Notes: generated from the letters alone by a model not told the origin. 64,000 nucleotides of DNA from Streptomyces zagrosensis (GCF_014203645.1 NZ_JACHJL010000005.1:248001-312000), one strand, 5' to 3'; shown: positions 35,587-43,621, numbered from the stretch's first letter. A program made the numbers and translations.

Positions 35587-35727
35587 TCAGGAGGTCTTGT
35601 ACTGGCTGTCGGCGGCGGTGTCGAAGGTCTGCGTGCCCAGCGTCACCACGACCACGGCGCCCACATCCAGCACGACCGGCGTCTCGTAACCGGCCGCGAC
35701 CTCGGTGATCTCGACATTGTGGTCCAT
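35587..35727 (-). CDS. lasso-type RiPP precursor-like peptide, orphan
   Basis: The 46-residue peptide MDHNVEITEVAAGYETPVVL... has the exact spacing of the lasso leader signature Y-x2-P-x-L-x3-G-x5-T-x-G: Y14, P17, V19 (in place of Leu), G23, T29, G31. With Thr29 at -2, the core would be G31-S46 (GTQTFDTAADSQYKTS). Its acidic residues fall at core positions 6 and 10, not the usual 7-9, so ring formation is doubtful. No cyclase, RRE, protease or exporter gene is nearby. It starts at ATG 35727 with a weak AGG 8 nt upstream, 91 bp after the DUF6463 gene. Confidence 0.6.
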   Translation of the reverse strand: MDHNVEITEVAAGYETPVVLDVGAVVVVTLGTQTFDTAADSQYKTS

Positions 35728-35817
35728 GTACGAACCTGTTTCACGACGCGTCTCCGGGCGTCCCGCGACGCCGGTGGACGGCCGCACTACCCGATGCCCG
35801 AGCGGCCCCGGGAGCCT

Positions 35818-36219
35818 TTAGGCCGCCGGCGCCGCGGCGCCGGCTCGGGACGGCCGAGCGGCAATCACCGCGAGGACACCCAAGGCGATGACCAGTACGG
35901 CGCCGGACACGGGCTCGACAACGAAAGCGATGGTCCCCATCGCCAGGAGGTAGCTGCCCACCTGCACGGGCAGCCGCCCCACCTGCCTGACGGCCTGCTG
36001 AGCCATTGTCCCGAGCGCGAGCAGACCGATGCCGGTGATCAGGAACCAAAGGTCCCCATGTCGTTCCGCGGCGATGACATCACTCTGGCCGCGGACGGTG
36101 TCGAACAGACCGTCCCTGAGCATCGGCAGCCAGCTGTTCGGGGCGGCGACGGCGTACGCGAAGTGCAGTACAGCGGTGGCGATGATGAATTGTGGGACCA
36201 GGCGTGAAAGTCGGCTCAT
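35818..36219 (-). CDS. DUF6463-type membrane protein
   Basis: The 133-residue protein has four hydrophobic helices (FIIATAVLHFAYAVAA; GDLWFLITGIGLLALGTMAQ; YLLAMGTIAFVVEPVSG; AVLVIALGVLAVIAA) and matches the DUF6463 pattern, including the HGDLWF element. Function unknown. Its ATG overlaps the stop of the DUF2867 gene by 4 bp (ATGA), so the two are translationally coupled in a TetR-led operon. The RiPP-like peptide gene follows 91 bp later. Confidence 0.75.
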   Translation of the reverse strand: MSRLSRLVPQFIIATAVLHFAYAVAAPNSWLPMLRDGLFDTVRGQSDVIAAERHGDLWFLITGIGLLALGTMAQQAVRQVGRLPVQVGSYLLAMGTIAFVVEPVSGAVLVIALGVLAVIAARPSRAGAAAPAA

Positions 36220-36724
36220 CCGGGCGACCTCTCATAGTTGGCGACTGCGGCAATCAGGCGCCGCATGATCAGAGGGTGAAAAGGCCTGATCAGGTGGGAG
36301 TAGAGCGGGCACGTCCAGCGGTGATAGTGCACGCCTGTGAGAAATCGGAACGTATTGTCGGGGCCCGGTCCGGTCCGTTCGCGATTCACGACGAGGGGCA
36401 CGGTCATCTGCGTGTCGGCGGCCGTGAGCACGACGAATTCCTCTTCGTCAACGGCAGTCACCGCGCAGAAGGCGATCTTGTCGCCGGTGCTGAAACTGAG
36501 GCGATCGGGGAGCAGGCCATCGGTGGCTGTGTCGCGGGGTGGTTGATGCGCAGCATCCGGGCGAGTGCCCCACGGGCGAGGAAGAGCGCCTTCAGCCACC
36601 AGGGACGCCAGGGCATGACCACGCTCACACATTTCCGAGGGGACATGGCAGGTCGAGCATGTACTTGATCAATGTGGTCGGCCGCCTGGACGTAGCGTTG
36701 CAGATCTGCGCGTAGCGGGCTCAT
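36216..36724 (-). pseudogene. DUF2867-type protein, frameshifted
   Basis: From ATG 36724 (5 nt after the tetR stop) the frame encodes MSPLRADLQRYVQAADHIDQ and PWRPWWLKALFLARGALARM. After a GGGG run (plus strand 36536-36539) the coding sense moves to another frame: LLPDRLSFSTGDKIAFCAV, then TGVHYHRWTCPLYSHLIRPF. Joined, they give one DUF2867-like protein of about 168 residues. A single-base indel in the run explains the break. It may be a real pseudogene, phase variation or a sequencing error. Confidence 0.7.
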
Positions 36725-36729
36725 CACGT

Positions 36730-37293
36730 CTACCGACCCTGCTCGGTCGAAGGCTCGCGTGAGTCTGCCGCGATCGCCCGCAAGCAGATTTCCCGGAGGT
36801 CCTCGGCGGTCAAGTAGGCGGCTAGTTGCCGCCCGCCGATCAGGAGCAGGTACAGGGTCTTTGCTCGGGTGAGCGCTTCGTCCGCGGAGCAACCGAACTC
36901 GCGCCACAGGCTGCTGACGTAGTCCAGGCGCGCTTGGTCGATGCGATCCTGGACAGCGCGCACGGCTTGGTCTTGCATGCTCCATGCGCGCACCGCTCCC
37001 TGAAGCCCCGTTTGGACGCCCGGCTCGGTGGCCAGTTCCACCAACCGTCGCAGTTTGTGGATGGGGTCCTGCTCGCCATCGGTTTCGGACGCCGCGATCA
37101 AAGAAGTGGTGCTTTCCCATTCGTAACGGGACAGCACTTCCCCCTTGAAAGCGTCGTAACTCTTGAAATGGTGATAGAAGGAGCCTTTGCTCAGCCCCAT
37201 TTCGGCGGACAACCGATCGATGGTCAGGTGAGCCGAACCCTCATCTGTCAGCACCGCGACCGCAGTGTCGATCCAGTTGCTTTTACGCGCCAT
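36730..37293 (-). CDS. TetR-family regulator
   Basis: The 187-residue protein has an N-terminal TetR helix-turn-helix (about 8-52; HLTIDRLSAEMGLSKGSFYH, then HFKSYDAF) and a helical ligand domain. It leads an operon with the DUF2867 and DUF6463 genes; the DUF2867 ATG follows its stop by 5 nt. A palindrome of CGGTA units starts 8 bp upstream of its ATG (37301-37328) and probably is its own operator. Ligand unknown. Confidence 0.9.
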   Translation of the reverse strand: MARKSNWIDTAVAVLTDEGSAHLTIDRLSAEMGLSKGSFYHHFKSYDAFKGEVLSRYEWESTTSLIAASETDGEQDPIHKLRRLVELATEPGVQTGLQGAVRAWSMQDQAVRAVQDRIDQARLDYVSSLWREFGCSADEALTRAKTLYLLLIGGRQLAAYLTAEDLREICLRAIAADSREPSTEQGR

Positions 37294-37300
37294 CTCAGGA

Positions 37301-37328
37301 CCGTACCATACGGTACGGTACGGTACGG
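37301..37328. promoter_or_regulatory. TetR operator candidate of CGGTA repeats
   Basis: CCGTACC (37301-37307) and GGTACGG (37312-37318) are inverted repeats, followed in phase by TACGGTACGG (37319-37328). The CGGTA unit is repeated from 37311. It lies directly before the tetR start. Confidence 0.7.
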
Positions 37329-37544
37329 CGATCTAGCGTCCGCCCGCGTCGTAGCCAAACGCGGCGTGGCCAGCCGCGTTGTTGCCAGCGCTCTAGGCGG
37401 GGTCGTTCGCGGCCGGCCGTGGTGTCCGGGTGCGGGGTGGGGTGTCCAGGGAGCCGTTCCGGGTGACGGTCCGAGCGCGTCAGGTAGCCGCGTCGAGGGT
37501 TGGGGGTGGACACGGCCCTTGAGGCCTAACGCTCGGAGAAGCAC

Positions 37545-38277
37545 CGTTGTCCAGGATCTGAACCGCTCGACGATCCGCTCGTACCCCGAAGCCATCCGCT
37601 CCTTCTGTCACGTCGCCACCGATCCCATCTACGAGTGGGCCAGCACATGCGAAGATCGGTTCGGCTCCCATCCGATCCAGATCGTGCACGAGTGAACACC
37701 GCGGTGCACGTCCAGGAGAACGAATACGACGCGAAGAAGCGTGCCTTTACCGAGGCCGAACTGCACGCCTTCTTCGCCCGCTGCGACGACGAGGTGGCCC
37801 GCATCCGGGCCTTCGGCCGCAAGGGCTGGCTGCCCGTGTTCCGCGACGCGACCGACGTTGTCCGCAGCGACGAGCAGATTCTCCTCCGCCTCGGCGAACC
37901 GCCATCCCCAGTCCCCGAACCACTCGCGGAATTGGTGGTTCGATGGATCGACAGCCGGGACAACATGAACACCGCGACCAACCACGCCCCCCCGATGGCT
38001 CTTCCCCGGCCGCCGCGCAGGGCAGCCGATGCACCCCGACGTCCTGGCCGCACTTATCAACGACATCGGCATTCCCACCACCGCCGGCCGTACGGCTGCG
38101 ATCCGACAACACGTTCTGGAAATGCTCGCACCGGCCGTCGCCGAGGCTCTTGGCTACCACCGAGTCACGACAGCCAAGCTGACCTCCGAAGCCGGAGGCA
38201 CCTGGAGTCGATAAGCCGCCGGTGACCACTGGCGGTCGCCGCCCGGGTGGACCCCGCGGAGAACCGGTGACAGTTGA
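37545..38277 (+). pseudogene. chimeric tyrosine integrase pseudogene
   Basis: Three frames carry pieces of tyrosine recombinases. Frame 1: RSTIRSYPEAIRSFCHVATD. Frame 2: VHVQENEYDAKKRAFTEAEL, ARIRAFGRKGWLPVFRDAT, then abruptly DEQILLRLGEPPSPVPEPLA and DNMNTATN. Frame 3, after a C7 run (37987-37993): WLFPGRRAGQPMHPDVLAAL, IRQHVLEM, GYHRVTTAKLTSEAGGTWSR, a TAA where family members have Tyr, and the tail RRTGDS. The halves before and after the RDAT/DVV junction appear to belong to two different integrase families, so this looks like a fusion that then decayed. Confidence 0.75.
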
Positions 38278-38294
38278 ATACGCGAGCCACCAGT
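38254..38294 (+). repeat. 41-bp direct repeat, copy 1 (integrase 3' end)
   Basis: It is 38 of 41 bp identical to 40639-40679, in the same orientation. It contains the last codons (RRTGDS, stop) of the integrase pseudogene and 17 bp beyond. Confidence 0.85.
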
Positions 38295-38328
38295 AGCTGT
38301 ACCGCTGCCCCAAGCGCCGCCATCCACC

Positions 38329-38364
38329 TTGACAGCCCAAGTAATTAGCCGCCATATTAGTTGC
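38329..38364 (+). promoter_or_regulatory. marR promoter and operator, probably leaderless
   Basis: TTGACA (38329-38334) and CATATT (38353-38358) form a -35/-10 pair with an 18-bp spacer. The -10 is only 6 nt from the ATG, which predicts a leaderless mRNA. TAATTAGCCGCCATATTAGT (from 38342) overlaps the -10 and resembles the motif at 38941, so it is a likely MarR site. Confidence 0.6.
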
Positions 38365-38883
38365 ATGACGAGGAACGGAATCGATGGCGAGGCGCCCACA
38401 CTGGACCAGGCCAGGCGGCAGGTCGAGCACTACGGCCTGGAGGTCGATCCGCAGGCGGTGCTGGTCGCGGTGCGCCTGATCTCGGCGGGCGCGAGGGTCG
38501 GCCGGGCGGCCGAAGCGCACTTTGCCAGGTTCGGCCTGTCGACGGGGCGCTACCGCCTGCTCGCCGACCTCGAAGACCACGGCGGGGAGAAATCCCCCTC
38601 GCGCCTTGCAGCCGACCTCGATGTCTCCAGGGCCACGGTCACCGGCCTGCTGGACGGCCTTGAGCGCGAGGGCCTGATCGCCCGCCGCGCATCCACGGAG
38701 GACGGCCGGGGCACGGTGGCCGTCCTGACCGCGCGCGGTGCGCAGCGCCTGCGCGACATGGCGTCTGAGCATTTCGGGCGGCTTGAGGCGATGGTGGGCG
38801 GGCTTTCCGTCGAGGAGCGTGCGACATTCCTGGATCTGCTCGCCCGCGTTGTGCGCGGCAGTACGGCCCTGGCCGCTGACTGA
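38365..38883 (+). CDS. MarR-family regulator
   Basis: The 172-residue protein has a central winged helix (about 75-140; LDVSRATVTGLLDGLEREGL followed by the wing RASTEDGRGTVAVL). It starts at ATG 38365; no ribosome site is visible, in line with leaderless translation. It is followed by a separate promoter with a related operator and genes for a small membrane protein and an NmrA-type oxidoreductase. MarR with a quinone-reductase-like or azoreductase-like partner often responds to quinones or oxidants; that link is inferred. Confidence 0.88.
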   Translation: MTRNGIDGEAPTLDQARRQVEHYGLEVDPQAVLVAVRLISAGARVGRAAEAHFARFGLSTGRYRLLADLEDHGGEKSPSRLAADLDVSRATVTGLLDGLEREGLIARRASTEDGRGTVAVLTARGAQRLRDMASEHFGRLEAMVGGLSVEERATFLDLLARVVRGSTALAAD

Positions 38884-38929
38884 CCCGGTTTCCCAGCTGG
38901 TTTGGCCCCGCCCTCCGGGTAGGGCCCTC

Positions 38930-38965
38930 TTTACGAGATTATAGTTAGCTGCCTAATTATATTGC
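38930..38965 (+). promoter_or_regulatory. promoter with second MarR-like operator
   Basis: TTTACG (38930-38935) and TAATTA (38954-38959) have an 18-bp spacer. The spacer contains ATAGTTAG-CTGC-CTAATTAT (38941-38960), an inverted repeat with one mismatch that resembles the element at 38342. It should drive the membrane protein and NmrA genes. Confidence 0.6.
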
Positions 38966-39029
38966 GGAGCAGGCCTGCCGCCCCGCCGCGACCCTTCACT
39001 TCCCTCACGCGAACGAGAAAGAGGCCAGC

Positions 39030-39503
39030 ATGCCCATAACGAAGGACACAAGCAGCCGAAACCGGGCAGCCTCCCGGCCATCCCGGCCGTTCACCCTGTG
39101 GCGCGAGGTGCTGACCGCCTACGCCGCCCCCGCGCTGATGGCCGGCACCGCCGGGATCGTCACCGGGCAACAGGACCTTGCCGTGGCCGCCTGCACCTCC
39201 ATCGCCGGCACCTCCGCCGTGGTGGCGTTCCTGGTCGGCACTTGGCTGCGGAACGGCGGGCAGCCCCGACGGTGGACCACCACCACGCCTCGCGTCGCCC
39301 TGACCACCGCGCTCGTCATCACCGCCGCCGGCGCGGCGGCCCTGCTGGGATGGTTCACCGCCCAATGGCTACCCGCTCACGCCCCGATCCCCTCTACTCC
39401 GTGGCTGGAGCGCCTGCGCAGCGACCTGCCCGTCTCCGCAGCCCTCGCCACCACCATCGTCACCCTGCGCTGGCGCAGCACCATCACAGCGTCCCCGACA
39501 TAG
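39030..39503 (+). CDS. small membrane protein, unknown function
   Basis: The 157-residue protein has a basic N-terminal tail and four hydrophobic segments (LTAYAAPALMAGTAGIVTG; TSIAGTSAVVAFLVGTWL; VALTTALVITAAGAAALLGW; VSAALATTIVTL). I do not recognise the family. It starts at ATG 39030 behind GAAAGAGG. It lies 101 bp upstream of the NmrA gene and is very likely cotranscribed with it under MarR control. Confidence 0.65.
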   Translation: MPITKDTSSRNRAASRPSRPFTLWREVLTAYAAPALMAGTAGIVTGQQDLAVAACTSIAGTSAVVAFLVGTWLRNGGQPRRWTTTTPRVALTTALVITAAGAAALLGWFTAQWLPAHAPIPSTPWLERLRSDLPVSAALATTIVTLRWRSTITASPT

Positions 39504-39604
39504 CCGAACCCGGCACCGGGCCCACCCGCCCCACGAGCCCAAGCCCGACCGAGCCCACCCCGGCAGCACCCGCAGCCGGGAAGTAACCAAGAAATGAGCA
39601 GACG

Positions 39605-40471
39605 ATGATCGTTGTCATGGGAGCAACCGGAGCGACCGGGAACGCCCTGCTCCACAGCCTCCTCGCACTCGGCACACCCGTCCGCGCACTGACTCGAACC
39701 CCGCACAGGCCGATCCCCGGCATAACCGGCGCACACCAACCGCCCGTCGAGGTTCAGTACGCCGACGCCGCCGACCCTCACTCCCTGCACACCGCCTTCA
39801 AGGGCGCCGGCCAGCTCTTCCTCGCCATGGCCAACAGCCCCGCACAGGTCGAACTCGAAACCCGCGTCATCGACATCGCCGCCCACACTGGCATCGGACA
39901 CATCGTCAAGATCTCCGCACCCGCCGCCGAACCCGACTCCCCGGTCGCGATCTCCCGCGGACACCACGCCGTCGAGGAACACCTGCGCGCCAGCGGCCTC
40001 ACCCACACCATCCTGCGCCCCTACGCGTTCATGCAGAACCTCTTGCGCCTGGCCCCCACCGTCGCCCAAGGCGTCATCCTCGGCACGACGGGCGACGCGC
40101 CCTGCAACCACATCGACTGCCGCGACATCGGCGACGTCGCCGCCGCCGCCCTCACCAGGCCCGACATCGCCGGCGGCACCTACACCCTGACCGGACCCGA
40201 AGCCGTCTCCTACCCCGACCTTGCTTCACGACTGACCGCCCTGACCGGCGATCAGATCCGCTACGTCGGCCTCACCCCGGACGAACTGCGCCACAACCTC
40301 ATCCACAACGCCCACATGCCCGCCTGGCTCGCCGACCACGTGACGGAGATCCTGCAACTCGCCACTACCCGACCCGAAACCCCCACCACCACCGTCATCG
40401 ACATCCTCGGCCGCCCGCCCCGCACCCTCGACGCCTTCCTGCACGAACACCACGCCTACTTCCGCCGATAG
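39605..40471 (+). CDS. NmrA-type NAD(P)-binding oxidoreductase
   Basis: The 288-residue protein is an atypical SDR of the NmrA/QOR2 group. It has the dinucleotide motif GATGATG at residues 6-12 and the family elements GIGHIVKISAPAAEPDSP, LRPYAFMQNLL and HIDCRDIGDVAAAAL. Such proteins reduce quinones or azo compounds, or sense NADP(H). It is the last gene of the MarR cassette. Ends 168 bp before the second integrase-tail repeat. Confidence 0.88.
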   Translation: MIVVMGATGATGNALLHSLLALGTPVRALTRTPHRPIPGITGAHQPPVEVQYADAADPHSLHTAFKGAGQLFLAMANSPAQVELETRVIDIAAHTGIGHIVKISAPAAEPDSPVAISRGHHAVEEHLRASGLTHTILRPYAFMQNLLRLAPTVAQGVILGTTGDAPCNHIDCRDIGDVAAAALTRPDIAGGTYTLTGPEAVSYPDLASRLTALTGDQIRYVGLTPDELRHNLIHNAHMPAWLADHVTEILQLATTRPETPTTTVIDILGRPPRTLDAFLHEHHAYFRR

Positions 40472-40638
40472 GACGCCGCCTCAAGCCTGGGCACGAAACT
40501 GCGAACCGTCACGCCGCACAAGGCGGATGATCAGTCATCGGCTCGACGGTGGGCGAACCAGGTGAATGTCCGCCCGGCCAGGCACACGTGAAGCGCCGAC
40601 ACACAGCTGGTGATCACACGGTCACCACTGGTTGGGTT

Positions 40639-40679
40639 CCGCGGAGAACTGGTGACAGTTGAATCCGAGAGCCACCAGT
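40639..40679 (+). repeat. 41-bp direct repeat, copy 2 (integrase 3' end)
   Basis: Same 41-bp element as 38254-38294. The frame before it (TGWVPRRTGDS then stop) shows it is another 3' end of the same integrase gene family, with the rest of that gene absent. The two copies bracket the MarR cassette. Confidence 0.85.
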
Positions 40680-40813
40680 CTCGACCCCGGATGCGTACAG
40701 GTGATCAACCCGCGGCGTGATGTGCCGATGCCTGCCGGGCGGCACGATGGTGATCGTCGCTGAAGCCGGACGAGCAGGCCGCTCGCCCACCGGTCCGTAG
40801 GTGCCTCCCATGA

Positions 40814-40972
40814 GACAAGGGCCGCGGCACGCCACATCGGGTCGGCTACCGCTGGGCCATCACCGGCGACCCGCCTGCCAGCAAGGATCTGCCGCGGTGC
40901 GTGAGTTCGACGCCGATCGAGACCGTGGAAGAAGGCGACTTCACGGTCGTCCCGCTGGTCGCCAGACGCTAA
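40814..40972 (+). pseudogene. 3' gene fragment, family not recognised
   Basis: A 52-codon open stretch without a start: HRVGYRWAITGDPPASKDLP, then VSSTPIETVEEGDFTVVPLV and ARR before TAA. It has convincing coding character, including a natural stop, but an in-frame TGA at 40811-40813 lies just upstream. It is a truncated remnant of some larger gene. Confidence 0.5.
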
Positions 40973-41181
40973 CCGCACTCCCCCATCGCCGCACCTACGC
41001 CCGCCCCGCGTAGCTCACCCACCCCGCGCACCTCACCCACCTCGGGCGCCCTGCGCGGCGGCCACCGCTTCGCGCACGGATCGCGACACGCGGTGGCCGC
41101 TCTCAACCGTTTCCGACCAGGTGGCCGTGTCGCCCACCGGTCGGCGGATTCCATGGGGCCGCGTTGCCCGCCGGTCGGCGG

Positions 41182-41637
41182 CTACGTAGGGGCGCCCGAG
41201 GTGAAGCGCCGAAGCAGGGGCGACAGGACCAGTACCGACTTGGTCCGCTCCACGAAGGGCTCGCCCGCGATGCGTTCGAGCACCCCCTCGAAATGCCGCA
41301 TATCGGAGGCGAAGACCTGCACGATGGCGTCCGCGTCACCGGTGATGGTCGAGGCGGACACCACCTCGGGGTAGCGCGAGAGGCCGCGGCGGATGTCCTT
41401 CGGGGAGGTGTTCCGCCGGCAGTACAACTCGACGAAGCCCTCCGTCTCCCAGCCCAGCGCCACCGGGTCCACGCGTACCGTAAAGCCGGTGATCGCGCCC
41501 TCGGCGCGCAGCCGATCCACGCGGCGCTTCACGGCGGGCGCGGACAGCCCGACCTCGGCGCCGATGTCGGCGTACGAGCGGCGGGCGTCCTCGGCAAGAG
41601 CGTGCACGATGCGTTCGTCGAGTGGGTTCAGTCGCAC
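41182..41637 (-). CDS. Lrp/AsnC-family regulator
   Basis: The 151-residue protein has an N-terminal helix-turn-helix (LDERIVHALAEDARRSYADI, then VGLSAPAVKRRVDRL) and a RAM-type ligand domain (VVSASTITGDADAIVQVFAS). This is the standard full length for the family, which senses amino acids. It starts at GTG 41637. It stands alone, next to a long non-coding stretch. Targets are unknown. Confidence 0.92.
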   Translation of the reverse strand: MRLNPLDERIVHALAEDARRSYADIGAEVGLSAPAVKRRVDRLRAEGAITGFTVRVDPVALGWETEGFVELYCRRNTSPKDIRRGLSRYPEVVSASTITGDADAIVQVFASDMRHFEGVLERIAGEPFVERTKSVLVLSPLLRRFTSGAPT

Positions 41638-42056
41638 TGCGGATGGTTCTTTTCTGTGCGGTAGCCGGCCAAAAGCAGCCGGTGGACGGATCTACGGATC
41701 AGGGCCATCGTCACACGAAACGCCCGGAACGGCCGTTGATCTTCGTACGCACCGCTCCGTGAACGGTGCGCCTGCGGCCCCACGCCCACGGGCGAGTCGC
41801 CTACGGGCGGGGACTGCCAGCCGGGCGCGGGCGCTTGCCGGCCGGGCCTCAGTGGGCGCCTACCGGCGGGTGCCTACCGGCGGGGGTGCGTACCAGCGGG
41901 GCCGTATCGGCCGATATGCCGGCAGGTGCGTGCCGGCGGATGCCGCTGGACTGGCTCGCCTCGCGCCGGCGCGTGCGCGCCGTTGCACGAGCCCCCACCG
42001 ACCGCACCCCACACGCCACAACCCACACGCCATGCGGCGCTCAGCCGCGCGGCGCC
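41638..42056. other. non-coding region with degenerate GC repeats
   Basis: About 420 bp without a supported gene. Between about 41855 and 41940 the unit GTGCCTACCGGCGGG recurs in degenerate form, a local repeat of unknown role. Confidence 0.5.
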
Positions 42057-42758
42057 TCAGCCGCGCGGTGCCGGTACGGCCCGTACCCAGCTATGGTCAT
42101 CCGTCACATACGCGTCCAACGCGAGTCCGGCCGCCCCGAGTTCCGCCTCGAACGCCGCGTCGGGCAGTACCCGCGAGACGAAGGAGTGCGTCCACTCGGC
42201 GCCCTCGTACGCGTACTCCATCCGCACCGCCACCCGGTCCGTGCCCTGGTGTTCCACCGACGCCAACCGGATGCGCTGGCCGCCGCGCTCCCACTCGCGG
42301 GGCACTGTCGCCTCCTCGTGCCAGCGGTCGTTCTCGCGCTGCACCAGTACGCAGCCGTCGGGCTCGACGTGTCGCGCGCACGACCGCAGCAGCGCCGAAC
42401 ACAGCGCCTCATCCGCGGTATTCACCAAAAACGAGCCGAGAAGTACCACGTCGAATCGTTCCTTCAGGTCCAGCGTCTCGATCGGCGAGCACACCGTACG
42501 GGCGCCTTGGACGTAAGCCAGCATCTCCGGCGACTCATCGACGGCAACCACGTCGAAGCCGCGCTCGACCAGCGGTCTGGTCACCCGGCCCGCGCCGGAG
42601 CCGAGTTCGAGCAGTCGGGACCCGGCCGGGACCGTGGAAGCCACGATCTCCGGTTCATCGCCCGCGGGTAGCCTGGCGTACATCTCCACGGCGCAGCCAT
42701 CCGGCGTGATGGCTCCCGGCCCCGTTCCCTGGTGTCCCTCGCGTGCCTTGGCGTCCAT
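42057..42758 (-). CDS. class I SAM-dependent methyltransferase
   Basis: The 233-residue protein has SAM motif I LELGSGAGRVTRPLVERG, the acidic VVAVDESPEML and LKERFDVVLLGSFLVNTAD as motif IV. It is a stand-alone Rossmann methyltransferase of the methyltransf_11/25 type, cytosolic, with no substrate domain that betrays the acceptor. The ATG at 42758 (MDAKAREG) was taken; the open frame continues upstream without support. It is the neighbour of a TetR gene 98 bp upstream on the same strand. Confidence 0.85.
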   Translation of the reverse strand: MDAKAREGHQGTGPGAITPDGCAVEMYARLPAGDEPEIVASTVPAGSRLLELGSGAGRVTRPLVERGFDVVAVDESPEMLAYVQGARTVCSPIETLDLKERFDVVLLGSFLVNTADEALCSALLRSCARHVEPDGCVLVQRENDRWHEEATVPREWERGGQRIRLASVEHQGTDRVAVRMEYAYEGAEWTHSFVSRVLPDAAFEAELGAAGLALDAYVTDDHSWVRAVPAPRG

Positions 42759-42856
42759 CCAGCCATCACAGCACGCACCCCCGCGCCGGGGACAGACCTC
42801 GTCAGGCGCTCCCTTTAGTGCCCCAGTGGGCCCGGCGGGGAGCCGGCCGTGGACCG

Positions 42857-43621
42857 TCAGGTGGCCGGGGTGATGACGTTGCGCTCGTCCGTGCCAGCGC
42901 CGCTCGGGGCAGGAGCCAGAGAACGAACGAGGTCGAGCATCTCCGCGCGGTAGAGCACCGCCGGATCGTTGCACACCGCACGCAAGTGACCGTGAATTTC
43001 GAGGGTCACTAGGCCGTGTAGCCGGCCCCAGACGCGCAACGCTCGGGACGCTACAGCGGGCGAGAGGTCCGGAACTTCGGCGCGCACTGTGGCCAGGTAG
43101 CCGGCCGGGAAGTCCGACCAGTCGGCTTCGGCCGCGGCCTCGGGCGAGTACGGAAGGGGCGAACAGGCAGCTGCCACCAACCGGTTGAGCCCACCGCAGA
43201 TGCGCAGGGCGGCCTCTTCCACCGGCCCCTGCTCGGGCTGTTGGTAGCCGGGGATCGGATCGCCGTAGACGAGTTGGAAGCCTTGGGGGTTGGCCATGGC
43301 CCACACCCGAAGGGCCTGACCCCAAGCCAGCAGGCGGTTCTCGGGGTGGGCAGCCGGCACGGCATCGCGCGCCCGCTCCAGCGCGTCGGCGAGCGAGGAG
43401 CTGATGTGCCGGATCAGCGCGGTGATCAGGTCGTCGCGGGTGGCGAAGTAGCTGTAGATGGCCCGCGGAGTCATGCCCATCTCCCGGGCGATGCCACGCA
43501 GCGAGATCGCCCCGGGCCCCTCGGAAGCCATCTGGTGGAGAGCGATCTCCAGAATCTGCCGAGTCGCCTCGACCCGCAGTCGCTCTCGTCGGCTCATCGC
43601 CTTGTCTGGTGCCTCGCCCAC
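42857..43621 (-). CDS. TetR-family regulator
   Basis: The 254-residue protein has the TetR helix-turn-helix (about 14-62; ISLRGIAREMGMTPRAIYSY) and a C-terminal domain with LVYGDPIPGYQQPEQGPVEE, typical of the WHG/TetR_C_13-like group. GTG 43621 gives the longest protein; ATG eight codons later (MSRRERLR) is an alternative. It is divergent from the DUF1330 gene and is likely to control it and/or itself. Confidence 0.9.
   Translation of the reverse strand: MGEAPDKAMSRRERLRVEATRQILEIALHQMASEGPGAISLRGIAREMGMTPRAIYSYFATRDDLITALIRHISSSLADALERARDAVPAAHPENRLLAWGQALRVWAMANPQGFQLVYGDPIPGYQQPEQGPVEEAALRICGGLNRLVAAACSPLPYSPEAAAEADWSDFPAGYLATVRAEVPDLSPAVASRALRVWGRLHGLVTLEIHGHLRAVCNDPAVLYRAEMLDLVRSLAPAPSGAGTDERNVITPAT

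Noticed and set aside
35587..37293. Complete lasso peptide cluster
   Set aside because: No asparagine synthetase-like cyclase, transglutaminase-like protease, RRE or ABC transporter in the window.
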